A stretch of 64,000 nucleotides of DNA. Source: Undibacterium sp049340185. Lineage in GTDB: Bacteria; Pseudomonadota; Gammaproteobacteria; Burkholderiales; Burkholderiaceae_D. The notes beneath the pieces are model-generated. The model searched no databases, had not been told where the DNA came from, and saw only the letters and a program-made list of their open reading frames with translations. The translations under genes and the position numbers were made by a program. The DNA lies in the NCBI RefSeq assembly GCF_049340185.1, contig NZ_JBMPPC010000007.1, positions 186,001 to 250,000 of the forward strand, given 5' to 3'. Positions 1-8,533 of this stretch are shown one piece after another (within the stretch, counting starts at the first letter, position 1; every line of letters begins with the position of its first letter).

Positions 1-606
1 CAGGAAATCGATATCGCTCAACAGCGTATGGGCTATTTTCATAACAGCAGCTATCACGAACTCAGCGGCGATGATTTTGTACAGACCTTCCGTACCGGCA
101 CACTGCATGATTCGTCAGCAGGTCAGGCGGTAATGCCGATGTTTGCTGAATTTGTACGCCTTGACCGGCTGATGTTTCTGGATGAGCACGCACTGGCGCA
201 GGCGTCGCGAGCACTCCTCATCAAGCATCTGGCGCGCCGTCCGGCACATAATCCCATCAGCTTGTTTCAACCCGTCTTTATTAGCGACGTTGAGCAGTTA
301 AAAGCAGAGGGACTGGCCGCTTACCACGCCTATGCATTTGCGACGTTGCGGCAATTGGGGGCGGGATTCAGTGTCGGTGCGACCTACCTGCGCTGGCTGG
401 AACACATGGGACAAGGCAATTTTGCGAGCGCTGCGTTAGCCTTCGACGGCATCTCCGATGGAACTAAAACGCTGCTGTTAAAAACTGCCCGCGCTGTGAT
501 GGGCAAAAAATCCGTCGACCTGACATCTATTCTGACCGAGATGGAAACCCACTGGCAAACTGGCATGGATCAGCTTGAGCATGCCCTGATTCAGGACGAA
601 CGCTGA
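1..606 (+). CDS. DUF1839-like protein, C-terminal part (5' end outside window)
   Basis: The frame is open from the first base, so the gene begins upstream; the first internal ATG is at 28 but need not be the start. About 200 residues remain, soluble, with no signal peptide or membrane segment. The sequence and setting resemble DUF1839 proteins, which I recall near amino acid:[carrier protein] ligases and carrier proteins in Burkholderiales and Rhizobiales; that assignment is from memory and moderate. No catalytic motif is recognisable. The stop overlaps the next ATG (TGATG), so it is translationally coupled to the GH2 gene and probably acts in the same pathway. The function of DUF1839 is not known to me. 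Confidence 0.55.
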   Translation, partial: QEIDIAQQRMGYFHNSSYHELSGDDFVQTFRTGTLHDSSAGQAVMPMFAEFVRLDRLMFLDEHALAQASRALLIKHLARRPAHNPISLFQPVFISDVEQLKAEGLAAYHAYAFATLRQLGAGFSVGATYLRWLEHMGQGNFASAALAFDGISDGTKTLLLKTARAVMGKKSVDLTSILTEMETHWQTGMDQLEHALIQDER

Positions 607-3227
607 TGGCACTGGTCCGACATCCGTATCAACAGTCTCTCGACGCTCAGTGGAAATTTGCCGAGGTCGCGACTAATGAGCTTCCCGCGATCGAATTCGC
701 ATCGCAGATTGCCGACCATCGCTGGCAAACAGCACAGGTACCGGGAACCGTTGCATCATCGTTGCATGCTCTGGAGCGCTTTACTTACGGTGCACAGCAG
801 TTTGACGATGCCGATTACTGGTTCCGTTGCCAATGTGACTTGCCGCAAGCCGCCGCGCTGTGTTTCGACGGTCTCGCCAGCCTGAGCGAGGTATTCTGGA
901 ATGATATCTTGCTGCTCAGCTCGGAGAATATGTTTGTCCAGCACCGGATTGATCTGTCTGCCCACCTCGCCAGCACGGGCAGCATGATCCACTCCGGCAT
1001 CCTGAGTCTGCGATTTCGTTCGCTGAATGCCGCACTCAAAATCCGTCGCCCGCGTGGCCGCTGGCGTACACGACTGGTGGAACAGCAACAACTGCGCTGG
1101 GTCAGAACCAGCCTGCTCGGCCGCATGCCGGGATGGTCGCCACCGGTCGCGGCTGTCGGTCCTTATCGGGCCATACGTGTCGAAACCGCGAACGATATCC
1201 GCATTGTGGATGCCGATGTACGTACCCGACTTGATGCATCCGATGTATTTCATACGCCAGATGTTGCCGCACAAAGCGCAGGCATCGTCAGCGCAAAAAT
1301 TCGTATTGCGGCGACAACCCCGATTGATCAGGTGATCCTGCATGTCGGCGATACTCAATGTCGGTTAGATATAGCAGACCAGCTTTCCGGCGAATCTCCG
1401 GCCTTCATGGCGGGTGGTGACTTACGCCTGGCAAATCCGTCGCTCTGGTGGCCCCATACGCATGGCCAGCCTGCGCTATATCCGGCGCAGATCGAGATCA
1501 TCAGCGCGGGTCAGCGTCATCTGTTCGATCTGGGTCAACTCGGTTTCAGATCGATTCAGGTACGACAGGAGCAAGATGATTTTCATCTGCATGTGAACGG
1601 AGTCCCGGTATTTTGTCGCGGTGCATGCTGGATGCCGCCGGATATGCTCTCACTTGCGGGTGACGAGGCCAGTCTGCGGCCTACGCTTCTGCTGGCGCGG
1701 GATGCGGGTATGAACATGATACGCGTGGTCGGTACCATGCAGTACGAGAGTGATAACTTCTATCGCCTGTGCGATGAACTGGGGATTCTGGTCTGGCAGG
1801 ATTTTATGTTTGCGAACATGGATTATCCGGTCGATGATCCTGTCTTCTCTGCAAACATCCAGCACGAGGCAAGTCAATTTTTAAACCGGATTCAACTCTC
1901 GCCCTGCATCGCCGTGCTCTGCGGCAGTTCGGAAATTGAACAACAGGCAGCGATGCTCGGTGTATCGCGCGATTTGTGGCGCAATCGCTTTTTTGCCGAT
2001 AGTTTGCCTCGTTTGTGCGCCGGGTTTCTACCTGAAACAAGCTACGTTCCGTCCAGCCCTAGCGGTGGTGTGATGCCGTTCCAGCTTGATGCGGGCGTCT
2101 CGCATTATTTCGGCGTCGGCGCCTATCTGCGTCCGCTCGACGATGCGCGTCGTGCTGGCCTGCGTTTCACCTCCGAGTGTCTGGGTTTCTCGAACATGCC
2201 CGATGACAGCACGATAGAACAATTTTTACAAAACGGCGAAGCACCCGGACCACATCCCTCATGGAAGCAACGGATCCCTCGTGATAATGGTACCAGCTGG
2301 GATTTTGAAGACGTGCGAGATCACTATATGGCGCAGTTGTATCAGGTCGATCCTGCCAGCTTGCGCTATGCAGATATGCCGCGCTATCTAGCCTTGTCGC
2401 GGGTCAGCACAGGTGAAGTCATGGCGCAGACACTGGCAGAATGGCGGCGTGCCGGATCGACTTGTCACGGCGCTCTGATCTGGTTCCTACGCGATCTCTG
2501 GGCGGGTGCAGGCTGGGGCTTGATTGATGCACTCGGCAAGCCGAAAGCCGCCTATTACTATGTGCGGCGTGCGATGGCAGCACTGGCCGTGCAGATCACA
2601 GATGAAGGCTTGAACGGCCTTGCGATACACGTCGTAAACGATGGCCCAGCCCCGGTCCAGGCAGAATTGCAACTCGATTTATACCGTCATGGTGAAACTC
2701 CGATTGCGCATGGCGTGCAGGCAGTCACGATTAACGCACACAGCACCATACAGATACGCGCCGATAGTCTGCTGGAACATTTTTTTGACACGGCTTACGC
2801 CTATCGCTTCGGTCCTCCCGGTCACGATGTAGCGGTTGCACGGCTGCGCTCCGCCAACGCTGATACTGATGAAATTCCGTATTGTGCGGCATTTCATTTC
2901 CCGACCGGGATCAAGCATCATGGCGAACGTGATCTCGGCTTACAAGCGCAATTTGAACCGGCAGAACCTGCCAGTAATACCAATGATTTTGTCGTGTACC
3001 TGACGACACGCAAGCTTGCTGTATCAATCGCTATCGATGTGCCAGGCTACCTGCCTGATGATAATTATTTCCATCTCGCACCGGGCGCGATCCGCGAAAT
3101 CAGGCTAACTAGCAGCTCAGGTAGTTCCACTTCCGCCAATGGAAAAAAATCTGTGCAAGGCTCAGTGTTTGCCCTCAATGCAATCAGTCCGATCAAGATC
3201 GGCAAGCCTGCATCGCCTTCCGAATAA
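606..3227 (+). CDS. Glycoside hydrolase family 2, beta-mannosidase-like
   Basis: An 873-residue protein with the GH2 layout: N-terminal jelly-roll and immunoglobulin-like domains, then a TIM barrel from about residue 330. The acid/base region reads CGSSEIEQQ with Glu443 where beta-mannosidases have GNNE, so the glutamate is kept but the preceding Asn-Asn is Ser-Ser. The nucleophile region reads FTSECLGF with Glu524. A WFLRDLW segment near residue 624 matches the conserved barrel-end Trp/Asp motif. There is no signal peptide, so a cytoplasmic role is likely. It overlaps the upstream gene and is followed 21 bp later by a hydrolase gene. Family members cleave beta-linked mannosides or related sugars; the substrate here cannot be told. 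The changed acid/base neighbours may mean altered specificity. Confidence 0.8.
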   Translation: MALVRHPYQQSLDAQWKFAEVATNELPAIEFASQIADHRWQTAQVPGTVASSLHALERFTYGAQQFDDADYWFRCQCDLPQAAALCFDGLASLSEVFWNDILLLSSENMFVQHRIDLSAHLASTGSMIHSGILSLRFRSLNAALKIRRPRGRWRTRLVEQQQLRWVRTSLLGRMPGWSPPVAAVGPYRAIRVETANDIRIVDADVRTRLDASDVFHTPDVAAQSAGIVSAKIRIAATTPIDQVILHVGDTQCRLDIADQLSGESPAFMAGGDLRLANPSLWWPHTHGQPALYPAQIEIISAGQRHLFDLGQLGFRSIQVRQEQDDFHLHVNGVPVFCRGACWMPPDMLSLAGDEASLRPTLLLARDAGMNMIRVVGTMQYESDNFYRLCDELGILVWQDFMFANMDYPVDDPVFSANIQHEASQFLNRIQLSPCIAVLCGSSEIEQQAAMLGVSRDLWRNRFFADSLPRLCAGFLPETSYVPSSPSGGVMPFQLDAGVSHYFGVGAYLRPLDDARRAGLRFTSECLGFSNMPDDSTIEQFLQNGEAPGPHPSWKQRIPRDNGTSWDFEDVRDHYMAQLYQVDPASLRYADMPRYLALSRVSTGEVMAQTLAEWRRAGSTCHGALIWFLRDLWAGAGWGLIDALGKPKAAYYYVRRAMAALAVQITDEGLNGLAIHVVNDGPAPVQAELQLDLYRHGETPIAHGVQAVTINAHSTIQIRADSLLEHFFDTAYAYRFGPPGHDVAVARLRSANADTDEIPYCAAFHFPTGIKHHGERDLGLQAQFEPAEPASNTNDFVVYLTTRKLAVSIAIDVPGYLPDDNYFHLAPGAIREIRLTSSSGSSTSANGKKSVQGSVFALNAISPIKIGKPASPSE

Positions 3228-3248
3228 CCCGCCGACCATGAACCTACA

Positions 3249-5105
3249 GTGACTATTGCCATGTCCCCTCCAGTCCAGACCCATCAGGATGCTGATACAG
3301 CACAGGGCTTTTGGTTTGGCGATGCGGATACGCCTTTATTCGGCTGGTATCATCCGGCACAAGGAGCCATCCGCAATTCCGGCGTGATTCTGTGTCCGCC
3401 TTTCGGCCATGAATATATGGTCTCGTACCGGTCATACAAGCATCTCGCGATGCGTTTGGCCAGAGCTGGTTTTCCTGTCTGCTTTTTTGATTATGATGCA
3501 AGCGGCGATTCCGCTGACAGCGATACGGCGAGAGTCACAAGCTGGCGAAAAAATATTAAGCAGGCAGCCGAGCAGTTACGGCGTTTGTCCGGTGTTGCAC
3601 AAGTTAGTTTATTCGGTATGCGACTCGGCGCCCTGCTGGCGGCTGCAGTGGCAGATGACTTATCCGCACCGGCACTGATCTTGTTTGCGCCGGTAGTGTC
3701 AGGACGAGCCTATGTCAGAGAACTCATTGTATTGCGCGGCATGCATAGCATTCCGCCCTCGGACCATCCACAACAGCAGATCAGTGATGATGAACTGACA
3801 GGTTACGCTTTTGATGCCAGAACCCGGACTGAGCTTGGCCAGCTCGATTTGCTTAAAATCGCTGCGCCGCAGGCCGCCACGATGATCGTGGCAAGAGATG
3901 ACATATCGGGACAGGAAGCCAAACTTGCCAATGCCTGGCACCTCGACCACAGAGCAATCCATCTATCCGACAGTAGCGGCTATGCGGCGATGATGACCGA
4001 AGACGCGCATGAATCCGTAGTGCCGCATACGGTCTGGAATGACATCAGCGAATGGCTGTGCAGCCAGATTCCTCATAAAAAACTACGACCTGAACCGGCC
4101 GTCATACGGCGCGGAGATGCGGCACTGTCGATTCAGGCACCACTGGCAAAACATTGCCGCCTGCCCTACGCAACATCGATACTTGAGGAAGAGATTGTCA
4201 GCTTCGCAGGCATGCATGGCATCGTGTGCAGACTACGACCAGCACATCCTGCCAGCAACATCCCTGATAACAAACTCTCCGCCAGACCCGCCATTATTTT
4301 GACCAATGTCGGCGCCAATCATCGTGTCGGCAATCATCGTCTGTATGTCAAACTCGCGCGCCGCCTGGCAGCACAAGGCTTTACAGTATTGCGCTTCGAT
4401 AAGCGCGGTATCGGCTACAGCCTGCCAACACCCGCTGGCCTGGAGAACGATGTCCACAGCCCGTCGGGGATAGACGATATCCGCTCAGCGATGAAGTTTC
4501 TGGAGGAGTCCTACGATGCGCAACAATTTGTACTTGGCGGAATTTGCTCAGGTGCTTACCTGTCTTATCTGACGGCAGTGCACGATGAGCGCGTCACTGG
4601 TCTGGTGCTGATGAATCAACTAACGTTCCACTGGCGTCATGGCGACGTGATACAAACCAAGAAAGCATCCACGCTGAAATCCACGCAGTTCTACTGGCGC
4701 GCCGCCAGCGCGGGCGACACCTGGCGTCGTATGTTGCGGGGCAAGATTGCTCTGCGTCGCATCGTCGGCAATCTCAGCAAACGTCTGAGCAGGCAGGTCA
4801 TCAGCAGCGTGCGCCACAGCCTGGCGCGGTTCATGAAGACCCATCATCTGCTAGGCCGTGTTGCGAGAAATTTCAGAGCCATGCAGGCGCGGGGAGTCGA
4901 GTTGCTGTTTATCTTTGGTGAAAACGATAGCAGCATCGATCTGATGACTCAGCATCTCGGCGCCAATGCCCATTTGCTGCCAGATCGCGACGGCATCCAT
5001 ATCGAAGTGATACGCCATGTTGATCATACTTTTACACCGATGTGGTCGCAGGAATATCTGACAGACATGCTGGCCTCGCATCTGGAAAAACGCTTTCCGG
5101 AGTAG
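3249..5105 (+). CDS. Tandem alpha/beta-hydrolase protein
   Basis: A 618-residue protein made of two alpha/beta-hydrolase domains. The first (about 25-275) has the oxyanion segment CPPFGHEY and a nucleophile elbow GMRLG, with Arg125 where serine is expected. The second (about 320-615) has the elbow GICSG, with Cys433 at the nucleophile position, and a late His in the HVDHTF segment. The first domain resembles the exosortase-associated hydrolases that also carry RLGA; no exosortase is visible here. It starts with GTG at 3249, or ATG at 3261. It lies 21 bp after the GH2 gene in the same direction and probably shares its transcript. The first domain may be non-catalytic and the second a thiol hydrolase or acyltransferase; both are inference. 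Confidence 0.72.
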   Translation: MTIAMSPPVQTHQDADTAQGFWFGDADTPLFGWYHPAQGAIRNSGVILCPPFGHEYMVSYRSYKHLAMRLARAGFPVCFFDYDASGDSADSDTARVTSWRKNIKQAAEQLRRLSGVAQVSLFGMRLGALLAAAVADDLSAPALILFAPVVSGRAYVRELIVLRGMHSIPPSDHPQQQISDDELTGYAFDARTRTELGQLDLLKIAAPQAATMIVARDDISGQEAKLANAWHLDHRAIHLSDSSGYAAMMTEDAHESVVPHTVWNDISEWLCSQIPHKKLRPEPAVIRRGDAALSIQAPLAKHCRLPYATSILEEEIVSFAGMHGIVCRLRPAHPASNIPDNKLSARPAIILTNVGANHRVGNHRLYVKLARRLAAQGFTVLRFDKRGIGYSLPTPAGLENDVHSPSGIDDIRSAMKFLEESYDAQQFVLGGICSGAYLSYLTAVHDERVTGLVLMNQLTFHWRHGDVIQTKKASTLKSTQFYWRAASAGDTWRRMLRGKIALRRIVGNLSKRLSRQVISSVRHSLARFMKTHHLLGRVARNFRAMQARGVELLFIFGENDSSIDLMTQHLGANAHLLPDRDGIHIEVIRHVDHTFTPMWSQEYLTDMLASHLEKRFPE

Positions 5106-5164
5106 CACGCACTGAACGTCACGCTAAACATCAGAGTGAAGCATCCGCAGGCACCAGAAAACGG

Positions 5165-6454
5165 TCAGGCCTTTTTCTGCAAACCCGGCAGGATAAATTT
5201 CCAGACCACGAAGAGTTCGAACACCTCGACCACCATCAGCGCAATAATCGCACCGGCAGATCCCCAGTGCGGAATGGCCCATGAGGTGATTGCCAGTACC
5301 AACGCCAGAGTCACGCTACCAAGGAAAAATAAAGAACGGAACGCCCCGCCGCTGCTCAGCCATGAGGTGCCAACCCAGCGCGCCGCATTGATCGCGAAAT
5401 AACCGCCCCACAGCATCACCAGCGGATCAAGGCCGCTGTATTTGCTACCGATCACATGCGCTTCCAGCCAGGGCAACATCAGTAATAGCACCACGACATA
5501 TGCCAGAACCACCAACTCAATACCCGCGATAGAAAACAGGGTGAGCTTGCGCAAACCAGCCCAGTTTTGGTCCGCCATCAGACGGCTGGCCTCGGGACGT
5601 GCAATGCGTGACCAGGCCGCGACCGCCAGCGGGATAGGCATCAGCAATAAGCGGGAGGCGTTGAGGTCGGCAATCGCGGCCACACCGAGCCAGGCACCGG
5701 AAAGATACACATAACTGTAATTCGACAGCCAGCCGACCAGCACACCAAGTATCGCCCAGCGCCCGTGACCGCTGATCGTATCCTGATGTTCGGCAATCGC
5801 CTTCTGCATTTCATCTTGTGCCTCATGTTCCTCAGCCAGAGGCGTATGCGTACTGGCCTTCAGACGTCCGGCACCGATCGCCGAACACAGGATAGAAGCG
5901 CCAGCCAGACTCAGAAAAATATTCTCAAGACCGAGATAATCACCAGCAAACAATCCTGCCAGGCTAATGACGACCAGGCTGACATACAGCAAATCCTGGC
6001 GTAGCACCGCGACGATATCAGATTGAATAAAGCCCACCGTGCGGCCGTATTCTCGCAAGCCGTTACCGATCACATACGCGCCGAACGCTAGCGCCAGTAA
6101 ATTTCCTTTATGGCTGTTGTGGGTTGCCGCCGGCACGAACTCGACAATCGCAAACGCCAGCCCGCCCATCAGCAGCGTGCTCCAGATCTGGCGTATCCAA
6201 TAGTGGCGTAACAAGGCTTTGCGGGTTGCATCATGGACAGCGCTGGCAACCGTAGTCAGCGGCCCGGCGATCCAGGAATCCACTACCAGCCCCGCCAGCA
6301 AACCACCTGCATACAACTGACCGTACAAGCCGTAGTCTTCCTTGGTCACCAGACGTATCAGCAACATGCCAATCGCAAAGTTCAGGGCGCTCAGCATGCC
6401 CTGATCAATGACTGACAAGATGGAGGACGACAGGAATTTTTTGGTGACACTCAT
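5165..6454 (-). CDS. Polysaccharide flippase (Wzx/MATE-like)
   Basis: A 429-residue hydrophobic protein with about 12 predicted membrane helices and a short basic N-terminus (MSVTKKFLSS). The early segment with the LVTKEDYGLYGQ motif is typical of polysaccharide-biosynthesis/oligosaccharide flippases, where acidic-aromatic residues follow helix 1-2. Family members move lipid-linked saccharides across the inner membrane. It is convergent with the hydrolase gene, 59 bp tail to tail. With the GH2 enzyme and hydrolase alongside, it fits the edge of a polysaccharide or glycoconjugate cluster. The cargo cannot be predicted from the sequence. Confidence 0.75.
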   Translation of the reverse strand: MSVTKKFLSSSILSVIDQGMLSALNFAIGMLLIRLVTKEDYGLYGQLYAGGLLAGLVVDSWIAGPLTTVASAVHDATRKALLRHYWIRQIWSTLLMGGLAFAIVEFVPAATHNSHKGNLLALAFGAYVIGNGLREYGRTVGFIQSDIVAVLRQDLLYVSLVVISLAGLFAGDYLGLENIFLSLAGASILCSAIGAGRLKASTHTPLAEEHEAQDEMQKAIAEHQDTISGHGRWAILGVLVGWLSNYSYVYLSGAWLGVAAIADLNASRLLLMPIPLAVAAWSRIARPEASRLMADQNWAGLRKLTLFSIAGIELVVLAYVVVLLLMLPWLEAHVIGSKYSGLDPLVMLWGGYFAINAARWVGTSWLSSGGAFRSLFFLGSVTLALVLAITSWAIPHWGSAGAIIALMVVEVFELFVVWKFILPGLQKKA

Positions 6455-6560
6455 GAAGAAACCGGAAGCAAAAAATAGACAAAGGGCAAAACGTCAAAAC
6501 CTTACCATCATGCCTTATTCATGGTCAAAGTGTTTCATTCCCTTACAAAGCTTAATGACG

Positions 6561-6626
6561 GGGCTTACGCAAAAACCAAGACCTCTCACCACAGAGGCAC
6601 AGAGGCACGGAAGCACAGAGAAAAGC
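6561..6626 (+). repeat. Dispersed repeat with CTCACCACAGAGGCAC core, copy 1
   Basis: The stretch reads GCTTACGCAAAAACC, then ACCTCTCACCACAGAGGCAC, then further AGAGGCAC-like repeats and GCACAGAGAAAAGC. The same order of blocks occurs in reverse orientation at 23978-24109. It is non-coding, in the 450-bp gap between the divergent flippase and queC genes. It is a half-element compared with the longer inverted copy 2. The function is unknown. Confidence 0.6.
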
Positions 6627-6742
6627 TAGAGTAAGCAGGTCCATGAAACATCGACTAAAGGATTGTAGAAGTCCCATGTGAGGCATGCTCAATGTTTGCA
6701 GAAATCCTCAGGTCATTAAAATCAAGGTCCACGCCGACATTT

Positions 6743-6888
6743 GGGTGCGATATTGCTAAAATGCGGTGAAGCTCATTGCAAATCGATGTCCCATTCTGCA
6801 ATTTATTAAAAATGGGGGAGTATCTGCTTTACATAGCCGATTCCGCTCGTAATTATTGCGGAATTTAACAAAAAACAGATATACCCCT
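6743..6888. repeat. Degenerate copy of the TATACTC/GAGTATA intergenic repeat
   Basis: The segment TTATTAAAAATGGGGGAGTAT at 6804-6823 matches one end of the ~82-bp repeats at 14038, 23125 and 35181; the other end is poorly conserved. It then forms its own inverted repeat: GGGGGAGTATCTG (6814-6826) faces CAGATATACCCCT (6876-6888). Inside this lies a perfect 7-bp pair, ATTCCGC/GCGGAAT (6840-6846 and 6858-6864). It sits just before queC, so it could shape that gene's leader. No other content was seen in the 6455-6904 gap. Confidence 0.45.
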
Positions 6889-6904
6889 AACCAGTATTAT
6901 AAAT

Positions 6905-7618
6905 ATGACTATTTCAAACGAAAGCGCTCTTGTCCTGTTCAGCGGTGGCCAGGATTCCACTACCTGTCTTGCTTGGGCGTTGTCGCGCTACCAGCGGGTC
7001 GAAACCATCGGCTTCGATTACGGCCAGCGTCACGCGATTGAGCTGGAACAGCGCCCTGTCCTGCTCAAAAAAATCCGTAGCTTCTCCAGCGACTGGGATA
7101 ACACACTTGGCGAAGATCACATGATCGATCTCTCACTGATTTCGCAACTCTCACATACGGCGATGACGGAAGACATCGAAATCGTCATGCAGGAAAACGG
7201 TTTGCCAAATACTTTTGTTCCCGGCCGCAATCTGATGTTCATGATGGTAGCGGCAACGCTGGCCTACCGCCGCGGCGCAAATGTACTGGTCGGCGGCATG
7301 TGCGAAACGGATTTTTCTGGCTATCCGGATTGCCGTGACGACACCATGAAAGCACTGCAAGTCGCCCTCAATCTTGGCATGGCAACCCGCCTGAAACTCG
7401 AAACACCTCTGATGTGGATCAATAAAGCCCAGACCTGGCAACTCGCAGAACAACTCGGTGGTGCTAATCTGGTCGATCTGATCCGTGCCGATACGCACAC
7501 TTGCTATCTCGGTCAGCGTGGCGAGCTGCATCCCTGGGGACATGGTTGCGGCACATGCCCGGCATGTGCGTTGCGGGCGAATGGTTATAGCGAGTACGTC
7601 GCCGGAAAAGCAGCCTAG
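6905..7618 (+). CDS. queC: 7-cyano-7-deazaguanine synthase
   Basis: QueC converts 7-carboxy-7-deazaguanine to preQ0 with ATP and ammonia, in queuosine tRNA-modification synthesis in the cytoplasm. The 237-residue length is normal. The PP-loop SGGQDS is at residues 13-18, and the zinc site is complete with Cys200, Cys215, Cys218 and Cys221 (GCGTCPAC). The start is the ATG after an AT-rich leader; no clear Shine-Dalgarno is seen. queD and queE are not adjacent here. The gene stands alone, preceded by a repeat element and followed by an inverted repeat that may end transcription. Confidence 0.95.
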   Translation: MTISNESALVLFSGGQDSTTCLAWALSRYQRVETIGFDYGQRHAIELEQRPVLLKKIRSFSSDWDNTLGEDHMIDLSLISQLSHTAMTEDIEIVMQENGLPNTFVPGRNLMFMMVAATLAYRRGANVLVGGMCETDFSGYPDCRDDTMKALQVALNLGMATRLKLETPLMWINKAQTWQLAEQLGGANLVDLIRADTHTCYLGQRGELHPWGHGCGTCPACALRANGYSEYVAGKAA

Positions 7619-7623
7619 GTCGT

Positions 7624-7657
7624 TCAGGCGACAAGTCAGGTCAGGTTCGCCTGATTT
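7624..7657 (+). terminator. Possible terminator after queC
   Basis: TCAGGCGA (7624-7631) pairs perfectly with TCGCCTGA (7647-7654) across a 15-base loop, followed by only three T residues. The position 6 bp after the queC stop supports a terminator role, but the long loop and weak T-tract make it uncertain. Confidence 0.4.
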
Positions 7658-7788
7658 GGCAATTGGCAATTTTATTTTGAATTTATTGTTGATGTGATTT
7701 TTTAAGTCTATTTTCGACCTTAGCGTAAGCATGGCGTTAGCTACGCCACGTAGCATCCAGTTATTCCATCACCGACAGACTGATCACC

Positions 7789-8532
7789 ATGTTGCTAGCC
7801 ATCCTGACCGACCTGCATGCAAACCGCGAAGCGGTCGAGGCGTGCATCGCCCATGCAGAACAACAAAAGGCCGGTCAGTACGCGTTCCTGGGGGATCTGG
7901 TTGGCTATGGCGCCGACCCCGAGTGGGTAATGTCCACAGTCATGGCCTACGTCCAACGCGGCGCTTATGCGCTGATGGGCAATCACGATATCGCGATACT
8001 ACAAGACGATCGTCAGGGCATGAACCCGATTGCACGGCAGGTCGTCGAATGGACGCGCTCGCAACTCAGCGATGCGCAGATTGCCTTCATCCGCAACCTG
8101 CCCTATCGCATCGACCTGCAAGACCTTCTGCTGGTTCATGCTAATGCCTGGGCACCTGACGAATGGGAATATGTTGATGGCGTGATGGAAGCCATGCGCA
8201 GCATGCATGCAACAAAAGCGCAGGTGACTTTTTGCGGCCACGTCCACATGCCAACCCTGTACCACATGACGATGACGGGCAAGACCGGCGAATTTCTGCC
8301 AACGCCGGAACATAGCATCCCGCTGAGCAAGCAACGACGCTGGCTGGTCATTCCCGGTTCGGTCGGACAACCGCGCGATGGCAATCCGGCTGCATGCTAC
8401 GCCACCTTTGATACCAATACTCAGGAACTGACTTACTTCCGCGTGCCTTACGATAACGAAACCGCCGCCAAAAAAATTATCGCGGCGGGTCTTCCGGTCA
8501 GCCTCGCCCAGCGCCTGATGACAGGGGACTAA
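7789..8532 (+). CDS. Calcineurin-like metallophosphoesterase
   Basis: A 247-residue soluble enzyme with the full metallophosphoesterase signature: TDLHAN (Asp8, His10), GDLVGYG (Asp36), GNHD (Asn65-Asp67), then LLVHANAW and the late FCGHVHMPT. These residues bind two metal ions. The layout resembles YfcE/MJ0936-type bacterial phosphodiesterases and PrpE/Ap4A-hydrolase-like proteins. The stop codon is one base before the TTG start of the kinase-Usp gene, so the two are almost certainly co-expressed. A kinase partner makes a phosphoprotein phosphatase role possible, but a nucleotide or phosphodiester substrate is equally likely. Confidence 0.88.
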   Translation: MLLAILTDLHANREAVEACIAHAEQQKAGQYAFLGDLVGYGADPEWVMSTVMAYVQRGAYALMGNHDIAILQDDRQGMNPIARQVVEWTRSQLSDAQIAFIRNLPYRIDLQDLLLVHANAWAPDEWEYVDGVMEAMRSMHATKAQVTFCGHVHMPTLYHMTMTGKTGEFLPTPEHSIPLSKQRRWLVIPGSVGQPRDGNPAACYATFDTNTQELTYFRVPYDNETAAKKIIAAGLPVSLAQRLMTGD

Positions 8533-8533
8533 A

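Noticed and set aside
756..1358. Leftward 200-codon open frame inside the GH2 gene
   Set aside because: It lies wholly antisense to a gene with clear GH2 motifs; its sequence has no domain character.
7151..7756. Leftward 201-codon open frame across queC
   Set aside because: It is antisense to conserved queC zinc-site sequence and is a shadow frame.
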